Shown one piece after another: positions 36,080 to 46,800 of a DNA stretch of 64,000 nucleotides. A program made the position numbers and the translations under genes. Location: the NCBI GenBank assembly GCA_019722365.1, contig JADFUC010001453.1, positions 1,054,001-1,118,000 on the forward strand, given 5' to 3'. Each line of letters begins with the position of its first letter. Positions within the stretch are counted from its first letter, which is position 1. A model generated the notes under the pieces. It searched no databases, was not told where the DNA came from, and worked only from the letters and a program-made list of their open reading frames with translations. The DNA comes from Lithospermum erythrorhizon (Eukaryota > Streptophyta > Magnoliopsida > Boraginales > Boraginaceae).

Positions 36080-39000
36080 ATGGGTGATAGTCAATACTCT
36101 TTCTCCCTCACTACTTTCAGGTAACAAACTGAATTTATTGTATTTTTTTTTTTTTACTGTTTTGAGCATTTTTAGTTGTATTATTGATATTTATTGTATT
36201 TTTTTTGCTGGTTTGAATAATATTAGTTGTATTATTTATATTTATTGTATTGTTTTGAACAATTTTAGTTGTATTATTGATATTTATTGAATTTGTTTGT
36301 TGTTTTGAACAATTTTAGTTGCATTATTGAAATTTATTGTGATGTAGTCCATCGGGGAAGCTTGTTCAGATTGAACATGCTTTGACTGCTGTTGGATCTG
36401 GTCAAACATCGTTAGGGATTAAAGGTGATTTACAACTTTGCTGTATTGATATGAGCTGAATCGTTAGCACTGATTTGTTTGATCTAAGCCTATCCCAAAA
36501 AGATCGTCCAGTTTGATTTTCAGTTGTCAAATTAACGAACTTTAAAGCATTTTATGTTGAATACCTGCATAAAGAATAGTTTTTTGGGTGAAAATATATA
36601 GAATTTGGGATTCTGTGGTGCGGGATTGAACTGAGTTTTGAGCTAATTCCATGTCCCTCGAAATTTTTTGGTCTCATTAGTTGCACGCTTACATTATGTA
36701 TGTGTTAGTAAATAGAGAGTATACTGAAGTGTTTAAGTTGTGCTACGAAGAGTTTTCTCATATATGATTCTTTGCAGCTTCTAATGGTGTTGTTATTGCG
36801 ACCGAGAAAAAACTACCATCCATCTTGGTTGATGAGGCCTCGGTAAGTTCAATTTTATAAAATGTATACTGAAGAGTTGTTATATCCGAGGAGTCCGTAT
36901 TTTTGAGTTTGTCTCTTAGAATTCACTCCTTCATTGGACCGAGCCCTTTGTCTCTTTAGTCTCTTATAATTCACTCCTTCATGGTATTATACAAAACAAG
37001 TTCACTCCTTCCTGGTATTATACAAAACAAATTCACCACCGTGTATTAGTTGACCTATGTTATTTAGTCAGAATTTTGAATTTTAAGGATATAATGGTAC
37101 ATATAAAGTTATAGACTAAGTCAATCACTTGCTTTCATATTTGGGCCAAGTCAATATGATTCATTTAAATTGGAACAGGGGGAGCCCAATATAATCTCTT
37201 TACTAAGTACTTATTACTTACAAAATGCATTATTTTCTCATTTTTTGCATTTGACTTTTATACTGTAGGTTCAAAAGATTCAGATATTGACGCCAAATAT
37301 TGGGGTCGTGTATAGGTAATAGTTTACATTTGTTGCACCAATGATTAGCGCCTTAGTAATCATCTTTACTCCTGGAGAATAGCATGTTAGCCTTTTTCGC
37401 AACATTCTCCCTGAGTCATTGGGCTAGATTTCCTGTAAGAGATGTTGTCAATTGCTAATAAATAGTTTTCGCTTGAATGTTGGAATTGGGTTCAAAGTCA
37501 TATTTATATTGGTGTTTTAAGATTTTGACCAAGACCAATTCAGTTCATGTCTAACCCAATGTCCTTGATGCCAGTGGTATGGGCCCTGATTCACGTGTTT
37601 TGGTTCGTAAAAGTAGGAAGCAGGCTGAACAATATCATCGTCTTTATAAGGTATCTATTCGTTTTATCACCCTTTTCAGATGTTAACAAAAATCTGTTTA
37701 ATTTTCTTAAAGTGGATGTGTTTTAGTCATTGCCCCTGGTATTCAATATGCATAATTTATAGTTTTATACCAGATTATCATAGTTACCTTTGAGTTTCCA
37801 TGTCCCGTGGAGTCAAAGCTTTTATATTATCTGTTCTTGGATATAATGGAAAAAATTAAAATGACTCGACACACTACCTGTGCTTCTTATTAATTGTTAA
37901 AACAATATATAGTCTTAGCACATGTTGTGTCAATTTGGAAACATCCTCCCTGCTATCACAGGGGTAAGGTTCCGTACTATCCACCCTTACCCTACTTGTT
38001 CTGCTTATGCGGGGGCCTCTTTAGAGACATTGATGCATATTATATGTTGTATCATAGACACCTTTGAAAGCCATTTATAATCATCATCATATGACAACTA
38101 ACAATTTTCTGTAACATGGGTTCACCAATGGTCTTATCATCAGTATGTGACAGAATCTCGTCACTCTAGAAATAGTGATCAAGGGTCATGGGATTATTTT
38201 TAATGAACCGTACATGTAACAATGTTGTTTAATAAACATAAATATGAGCACTTAAGATTGACTTTAAGCTTAGAAGAGTCAGAACACTGGATCATCTTGG
38301 CTGCCCTTAAAATTTTTGGGTGGATTCTTTTAACATCTAATTGAATGATCTTCTGGTTTCATTTTTCCCTAATGCTGATATTGACTTTATTTCTTTTACC
38401 ACATTCAGGAACCAATTCCAGTTACCCAACTAGTCAGGGAAACTGCTGCTGTTATGCAGGAATTTACACAATCCGGGTATTTTTTTTTCTTCTTTTCCAA
38501 GACTTTGCTTCACTATATGCTGCACTATTTAGATTCGAGTTTTAATACTTCTGGCATTTAAATTATTTCGTCTCCTTAAATCAGTGAGGCACCAAGATGA
38601 TAGAATTTTGGAGGATTCTTCTCTCCTTTCTTTTCTTTGGATTAGTAAATTTGGCCCATTTCTGCTTTTGGTTAGCTTGCTTGTAGCGACCACTTCGAGG
38701 TCGGCAGAGTTAGGCTCGCCGGCAACATGAACATCCGGAGTTAAGCATTACAACTTGGACCAAAATAATGAACGAAAAATACAACTTGACTATGCCTAGA
38801 CGGTGATCTAAGACAACAACAAATATTACATTTTACTTGAATTCTATCAATCATACCGTCATATCTGACACATTTTCTTAGCCATGCTTTGACATAAAAT
38901 AAGGTACATACGTGGCAGTTGAAGAAGATAATAGCCACCCAAATTTAGTAAAGTTTACTCAACTCGTAAGCCACCGATTGATGTTCTGATACCCGACTTT

Positions 39001-42000
39001 CACGAACGATATATACAGCAATGAGGGTCTCGAAATAGAAGGGTGGCCTTACAGCTTCGTAATCTTCGTATAAGTCGTATTGACATTGTATATAAACATG
39101 TAATATCGCGCCAATAAATTAATTACTTTCATTATATCTTATCATATTTATTCATATCACTAATCAGCCTCTTTATGATCATAAATAGTTTAATATCTTG
39201 GCCAGTTTTAATCCTGATCAACTTACAAAATAATTCCATAATAATAGATAATACTATAATATCAAAATAGCTTTCGAAAAACATCGCATAATCAACAATA
39301 ACTACATTGCATTTATTAAATTAGCTTTTTAATAGAGGAAAAGCGTCATTCGTTGCCTACTTTGAAATCAAGCGAAGACCTTGACAATGCTTCTTGTACC
39401 TCTACGCGCAGTAGGCGGGCTTTTGACTTTGTGGAGGGGCGGCGACCGTCGTTGCGCTTTACCCGAGCAAGCGAAGACCTTTCTTTAACTATTCCGTTAC
39501 ACCACCATGCAGTAGCCGGGGTTAGCGCGCCTCGACTGCCGGGAGGGACCAAAGAACAGTAACCGAATAGGACCGCTACATGAATATATATTTGTTGATT
39601 CCATTGAATACGGAGTATAGGCCGTTGATTTTATGAGCACGGACGCGCGTACAAGTGATTTGCGAATACCGGTGATGCTTGTAGGACGCGATTCTCAAAT
39701 ACCCGAACATATCCATCGTAAATCATGACACAAATGCATGTCAAACCCCGTATGACCGTATACATCATTTAATACATAACTTGATTGATATCGCTCGATG
39801 TCGTGATACCTCGATAATGTCTCAAATACGTATATCTCTCATTTTATTATCTTCGATATACGGCATTGCTTTCATATATTCTTATCCATTATGACTTGAA
39901 ATCTGATAAATCCGTGCGTAATGCGATACATATATTATTATTTATTTATTACTAATGTAATTGATGAGTTGATAAATGCATTACTCCCTATCAAAACATA
40001 TCGATATCTTATGCTACAACCGTAAGATTATACGATACACATATGAATATCGAATTTATATAACTATCTGTGATAATGTTAATAAGCACTTGTTATTAAC
40101 TCACCGTATAAATCGTATCATGACTTCAGCATCGTATCAACTTTTATAAATACACCACGATTTCTATTATCATGTTATCATGACATAACCTCATAAATCT
40201 CGGCGTCATCCCACATATTCACGTCAATATCATGACCAGTGCGTTTCGGTATTTTTATGCAAATCGCTTTAATGTTATCAGTAGATGATTTATTTATTTC
40301 TATTCATTACATTCATAAACCCATATAATCTCGTTTAACAATTATTTTGTAACATTTAACTTTTACTCATATGTAGTTAAAGATCATATCTAAAATACAT
40401 AATATTCAAATGTCTCGTATATTGATATTGACATAATTTCTCAAATATAACTTAATTAGTTCAATCATTAGATTCTGCATCTTATCTTAGCATGTACCAT
40501 TCTAATATAATCGAAGATGTGAAACTTTTACTAAATCTTACCACCGATAATTAACTTTCTATATATATACTACCTTATTATCATACTTGTAATTTTTCTA
40601 ATAGTTATTCAGCACAATGACCCAAAATATACGTCTGTATTAAATGTATGAAAGATTATAAATTTGTGATAGGAGTACTCACCTCTAGTTAAGCCAAATA
40701 TCAACAACTTATTACTTCAATCACCTATTTGATATCAATCTTTTTCTTCTTGAAGCTTGAAACCAACTTTAGGGTTTTGATTTAAGAGGATAAAGAAAAA
40801 TTTTGTAGTAAGAGGTGGAGGGGAGTTCGGCCAAGATGAAGAAGAAAAAAAAATTTATATAATGATTATTTGGCTTTTGAAGTAAGGTAAGCCTTGTGAG
40901 GTGGCTAAACAGAGTAGGCAAGTAGGAGGTGTTAATGCGAGGATGCCGTGTCTTTTCTTAGCTAGGAGGGAAAAGATGAGTAGTATTTAGCTATACCTTA
41001 ATACAGTTCGAGAGTTTGTTTTAAGTAAAGCAATACTCAATTTTTTAAATCAAATCATAAAAATTCGGGGTTATTTCATTCAACGTTGTCGGCTTAAGCT
41101 GTTGATAAATCGACTATCTCATAGTGCGTTTAGTATATCTGCTTTTAGAAGTGAAACAAAGCTCTGTTAATGAATGTAATCTCTCTGGAGAAATTTTATT
41201 TTTGGAGCAGCTGCTTAAACAGTTACCTCGCTGTCTACTGAATTTGTGAAACTTTATAGTTGTAATTTGACATGTTATTGTCTTAGTGGCTGAGTTTTCT
41301 CTTGTTAAGTGAGAATGATGTTTAAATTTACATATGTGGCCAATCTACTCATTTAATTTTCCCTAATTCTCTTAACATTGTTTAAAGAATTCTTTTCTTT
41401 TTCGTTTTTCAAATGTGAAAGAAAAACAGTCCAGTTGATATATGGTCTTGTGACATTTTCTTTATTTTGTTGTAGTGGTGTGAGGCCATTTGGCGTTTCT
41501 TTGCTGGTTGCTGGATACGACGACAAGGGTCCACAGCTATATCAGGTATTCCATCCATTAATCGTTTGTCAGTTTCCCCTATCTGCTTCAAGTTTACATG
41601 TAAAATGTCTAAATGGATATAGAATAAGTCTTTAAATGAGTGTAAGTACAGTAAATTTGTACCTCATTTTGTAGGTGCGAGTGGCGAGTAAGTATAATTA
41701 AAGTTCAAACTTTAGAACATCTTTTCCCCCTACAGTCACGCCTAAAACCACACACTTACGATTTTGATCTGGACTAAAAATTAGACCTTCACCCTGTATA
41801 ACATATTTGAGTGCTTGAACTCTCAAGATATTTTGTCAATATGTGATGCCAGGTGGATCCATCAGGATCTTATTTCTCTTGGAAAGCTTCAGCCATGGGG
41901 AAAAATGTGTCCAATGCGAAGACATTTCTTGAAAAGAGGTGCGTGTTTGCATTCCTTAAAAGTGCTCTATGCTTTTTGATACATTACAGACCTAAACCTC

Positions 42001-42826
42001 TATATACTCCATTATCTTGAAATTGGAGAAATTCAGATAATGGTTATTATAATTACCCCCTTCTCCCTCGACTATTTGTGGCTTTCATCTAAATGAATCA
42101 GACGAAGGTCTATATTCCTTTCTTCATTCCTTGTTTTGGAGTAGATTGACCGAGTTTTGGAATGTCCAGCTTTTCATTTGCATCTTTTGAGATATGATAC
42201 CATTTCAACTGATATTCTGTAATGTAGATTTCTATTTTTCTATGGAATATGGACTTCAGATAAAAATCTCCTGCAGGTACACAGATGACATGGAACTTGA
42301 TGATGCAGTGCACACTGCTATTCTGACTCTAAAGGAGGGGTAAGTTTCTAAATTGGTCAGTTTCTTATGATTTTTATGAACTCAATTGGCTGTGAACTTT
42401 CATTCTGTGATGTGTTTGGCTTTTATGGTGCACGAGCATCATATAAGGTGAACTCGCATTTGCTGAATTATTACTACGAATGTATACTCGCTCCTTGAGT
42501 TTTTGTTTCTTTTCATGCCCCGTGACTTGTTTATGTTACTCCTTCATTTATTAGTCAGTTTTACTTCCGTGTCACCATGCTTTTTTAGAATTTGCCTCAT
42601 TATTATCTTCCTTACAGGTTTGAAGGCCAAATTTCTGGCAAGAATATCGAGATTGGCATTATTAGTGCTGACAAAAAGTTTAGGCAAGTGCTTCCTATAT
42701 TCACGTTTAGTTGTTACTTGTTAGTATAGTTTTGCACTTCAGCTGATGTTAACCTTGATATTGTTGTTATCTTACAGAGTTCTTACACCATCAGAAATTG
42801 AAGATTACTTACAGGAGGTTGAGTAA
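36080..42826 (+). CDS. PAB1: 20S proteasome subunit alpha type-2
   Basis: Eleven coding exons: 36080-36120, 36348-36424, 36778-36842, 37269-37315, 37575-37650, 38409-38476, 41476-41545, 41853-41938, 42277-42339, 42618-42683 and 42778-42826. They give 235 aa, the known length of plant alpha-2. The protein forms part of the outer alpha ring that gates the 20S core of the proteasome in cytosol and nucleus. The alpha signature [20 protein letters not shown] lies at residues 6-25. [39 protein letters not shown] and [11 protein letters not shown] follow. There is no catalytic threonine, as expected for an alpha subunit. The last intron uses a GC donor (TTTAG|GCAAGTG), required by frame. The sixth intron is about 3 kb and holds a candidate solo LTR. 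Confidence 0.97.
36156..36343. repeat. four-copy degenerate tandem repeat in PAB1 intron 1
   Basis: Four successive units of about 41-53 bp share TTTTAGTTGTATTATTGATA followed by TTTATTG and a T-rich or TTTTGAACAA linker. The array fills nearly all of the 227-bp first intron and stops just before its acceptor. Confidence 0.85.
38682..41078. mobile_element. candidate solo LTR in PAB1 intron 6
   Basis: The segment begins TGTAGCGACCACTTCGAGG and ends AAAATTCGGGGTTATTTCA, the TG...CA form with CG-containing ends common to Ty3/gypsy LTRs of plants. It is about 2.4 kb long, and its codon-free, CG-containing sequence differs from the flanking intron. No internal gag-pol domain is present, so it would be a solo LTR. 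The 5 bases before and after (TTGCT, TTCAA) do not match, so the exact limits or the class remain unsure. Confidence 0.5.
39345..39562. other. GC-rich island within the candidate LTR
   Basis: About 215 bp are clearly richer in G and C (GGAGGGGCGGCGACCGTCG, CGCGCCTCGACTGCCGGG) than everything around them. AAGCGAAGACCT occurs twice, about 100 bases apart. Frames are open on both strands, which follows from the base composition. The style resembles plant mitochondrial DNA, but that is only an impression. Confidence 0.5.
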
Positions 42827-43877
42827 TTTAATCGGGGGTTGAGTAGCTCGTTTATTAGTTGTTATGGGAGACGTTCCTCCAAATGCGAGATTTAGTGTTA
42901 ACAGAGCACTCTTAAGACTTGATGTCTCCTTTGAGATGCAAGACTCATGAATACTGCACTTTGCCACAGCTTTGAGCATATCATATTTATCATTACATAA
43001 ATTGGCCTTGCATGTTGTATCTCGTCTTTCGTTCTAATTCCTTCATTGAATTCTATCTGATGGCGCTCTGAGAATGATGGATTAATTAATGGTTGATGTG
43101 TTGTCTTAGTCGTGGTCTAGTTGGCCACTATATGGTGATTTATTTTGTTTTATAAAAAGTTACATATAAGTATGTATTGAAAAATATTAAGGCTACAAAT
43201 GCAATTTGAAATCAAAAGTGGAGGTAGCTATCACTTGATAGAGTATAAAAATTAGAGTCTTAGGACTGAGAGGGATCATACTTGTTAATTAAAGCTACCA
43301 AGTTTGTTACTTTGATCAATGAAGTAAGGATTACATTTGTTAATTTAAGCTACCAAGTTTGTTACTTTGATCAATAAAAATCAAACTGGGCAACCTCTCC
43401 AGGAATGGAGTATATAAATTGTTGAAATATGGACTTCATTCTTTGAAAGGTGTTTGTTTTCAATAATAAATAATTATTATTATATACGATTTTGATTTGA
43501 ATTAAAAAATTTAATGTTAATAATAATTAATAAATAAAGACGAACACAATACTCTCGACATATCATTTTTTACGATATTCTACAATATATAAGAATTTTT
43601 TTGAATTTAATTAAAACTTTAATAATTCTACTTCCTTCATTCTTTTTTTTAAGGAATTAAAAAATTGAATTCATTTTATAAAAATAAATTTTACTTCATT
43701 TTTTATTATTATTTAATTTGGTAAAACGAGAATCCAAAAAAAATCAACATCAATCCAATCACCCTAAAATCGTGTTAAAAGTCGGAGCATGAGCGCACAC
43801 AAATATTTTCCCGCGCAACGATTAATAATTTCAAAACCCTATCTCCACCCAAAATTCAAAATCAGCACAACTTCGAA
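42827..43877. other. PAB1 3' UTR and spacer before KNL1
   Basis: No gene is supported. Around 43282-43375 a short direct repeat (TTAAGCTACCAAGTTTGTTA, two copies about 55 bp apart) occurs next to a MITE-like end GGAATGGAGTA. The last 150 bases before the KNL1 start codon should include its 5' UTR. Confidence 0.45.
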
Positions 43878-46800
43878 ATGGCTTCCACCACCGAAGACGA
43901 CGCAACCCTCCCCACCACCGACGCCATCCCCTCCGCCGGCCGGAGCGGCACCGCCACCACCACCACCACCACCGCCGCGATGGAGGAGCAGAAGAACAAG
44001 CGCGCGCGGCGAGTCAGCTTCGCGGAGATGACGTCCATCCACTTCTTCGATCGAGACGATAGCGAGACGCCTTCGGGTAGTGGAGCCAAGGAAAAGGAAG
44101 AAGGGAAAGCGAAGGAGAATAGCGAAGAAGAAGAAGCGGAAGATGAGAATGTGAATAATGATGAGAGTGAAAATGAAGACGAAGATGAAGAGGGGGAGGA
44201 TGAGGATGTGAGGGTGTTTTTTCGGCCTATGGAGTCGCCTTCTCCGGGGAGTAATTTAGGGTCTGCTACTTCTAATGATGGTATGTTTTACTGGATTATT
44301 AACTCGATTTCGAACAGATCGTTCAGTTTGTTTTTCAGTGATCGAAATTAACTAACTTTCGGATGTTAATTGATATATGAAACTTTTATTTGAGTCATAA
44401 TTATCGTGTTAATAGTAAATTATGTTGAGATTACTAAATTATTTACTTGATTTCGAAAAAAGACTGTTCAGTTTGTTTTTTGATGATTGAAATTAAGTAC
44501 CTTGAGGATGTTAACTTGAACATGGAATTTTTATTTGAGTCAAAATTATCGTGTTAATCGTAAAGTATGGTGAAGTGAGGTTGTTGTTTCGGCCTATGGA
44601 GTAGCCGTCTCCTGGAAGTAATTTAGGATGGAGGTAGTAGTATTTTAGTCAATAGAAAAAGAAATTTAGTTCTTATAGCTTTTTGGTACCACTCTGCGAG
44701 TGTTGCGAGAAAAAGTTAGTAGATTTTTTATTTCTTTCGTAGAACAAATGCTAAAATGGAGCAAAATGTGTAGGAAAGATAGTACCAACACAAATTTGCC
44801 TGAAGTTTTACGATATTATCGTGTTTGTAGGTTTGATAGGGTTATGTTGAATGATTTAATTCAATTAAATGGCTTTGAATCGTGGTTTTACATAATGTTG
44901 AGTTCAAATACATTTTTGTTGGTTATCATCTCTGTTTTCTCCTTCGGGGCTGAGTTGAATGTCGGTCCTTTTATCTTACATTTTTCTAAAGATATGCTAA
45001 TGTCATGGGCCAACTCTTTCCATCATTGAGGTCACATAGACTGAGCATTATGGCATTGAAAATGGTGGTCTTCATCTTTTGCAGATTCTAATAGAAGTTT
45101 GTTAATTTCTAATTAAGTTTTGAACAAAACAAAGACGAAGATGAAACTTTTGGAATTATGGTCTGATGAGTTTCTTTTTATATATACGTTACCATTGATT
45201 AATAATATGCTCTTTACTTTTCCTCTATGTATCCACCTGCAGAAGATAACTTTTTTGGCCCGGTATCAACTAGTTTTATAAGGCCTGGTCGCTTATCAGG
45301 TTCTGCTACTTCAGACGACAATCATGATATTACCATGGATTCAACTGCCTTCTCCATGCATTTCCGTAGTCTAGCAAAATCTGAGTCGGGAGAACAATTG
45401 AGAACACCTACAGGAATTAACCTTTCTTTTGGAGAGAAGACACCCAACCAGAGCACTCTTGGAAGTTCTATGCTTCTCACTGAAGCGAAAAGACCAATTT
45501 TGAAATCTGATTTACATGATGCAAATATAAGTGGAGGCAGTGATAGTGATATGAGTCTTGTAGTAGAAAACTCACGTAAGTATGAGTACGACAGGTTGTT
45601 ACCTGGGGTAGATGACAAATTTTCAGAAGTCGAGAAGGATTTGCTCGTGAATTTGATCCCTGGAAATCGAGATTCAAGTGATATGAGTCTTGAAGTAGAA
45701 AACTCTAATGAGTCCAGCAGACTGTTACCTGATGTAGATGATAAATTGGCAGAAGTTGACAAGAATGTGGAAGTGAATTTGGTCTCTGGAAATACTAATC
45801 ATTCTAGATCACCTGGGGTCGTGAGAAGCGATTTATTACATTTAGAAGAGCAAAGGAGTGATCCCAATTCCGAAATTCAAACAACTGCATCACATGCTCG
45901 TAATGATATTCTGATAGATCGTGGTCTTGAAAACCAAATGGATGTTGCAAATGGTGGTTCTACAGCTTCTGTTACTCATTATTTAACTGGCCTGGTTGCA
46001 CCTTCTTCTTTAGATCCTCATCCATCTTCTGATACCTCTGTTGATAATGCAATTGTGTCCTCAAACATGGTCAGTTGAGAATTACATATGAGTCAACGTC
46101 ATGGTTTTAAGTTCCCTGTTCAATTGTTTTCATTAAATGACTTGCACTGCCATATGCCATGCTGAAGCTATCTACTGTACAAGTTGTAGAGAGTTTCCAT
46201 TTTCTAAATGAATTGCCGGAAAATATTTGTTTCTTTGTAGGTATCAATGTTCAACTTTTTGTTGCATGCTTTTTTGTCCAACTTTTTAAGTTTAACTAAT
46301 TGCATATCTGCTTTTAGCCTGTCTTTGTGATCTTAGTCATCTTACCAACTTTCCTCTTACTTTAAGCTCAATTCATAGTTGTCAAAGGCGTACCTTTATT
46401 GAGGAAATTTAGCAGTTTACTCTATACTTAGTAGGTTGAGTGGGCTGTACTCGTTTTTTAAAAATTCATCAATGATGTTTTGTAAAAGACCTAATGCATC
46501 TTCTGGAAATATATAGTTTAAAATGCATCTTCTGGAAATATATAGTTTAAAATCCATCTTCTGGAAATATATAGTTTAATTTTACTAATGTGCTTTTTCC
46601 ATCTAAACTGCACTCTTTCTCATATAATCTGAAATTTGTATCTTTAGGACCAAATAGTTGTTAACAGCAAGAAGCTGGATGATCACTCTGCACTCAGTCG
46701 TCCCGCCGAGCATGATCAGGATACTGAATTGATGAAATCAAATGACTACAACCAGCATGAAGGTGAAACCATGTTACCAGCGTTAAGATATTCAACTCCT

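Noticed and set aside
39346..39562. Overlapping frames on both strands in the GC-rich island as a gene
   Set aside because: Frames open in both directions are expected from high GC content and a shortage of AT-rich stops. No domain or splice context was seen.
38661..41146. TCTGCTTTT on both sides (38661 and 41138) as a 9-bp Mutator-type target-site duplication
   Set aside because: The sequence between them does not have inverted ends (GGTTAGCTTG versus the complement of TTTAGTATA), and the TG...CA limits inside it fit better with an LTR. A 9-base match over this AT-rich distance can arise by chance.
44700..45029. 109-codon frame in KNL1 intron 1
   Set aside because: Its residue make-up is like translated AT-rich intron, it has no motif, and the flanking exons splice cleanly around it.
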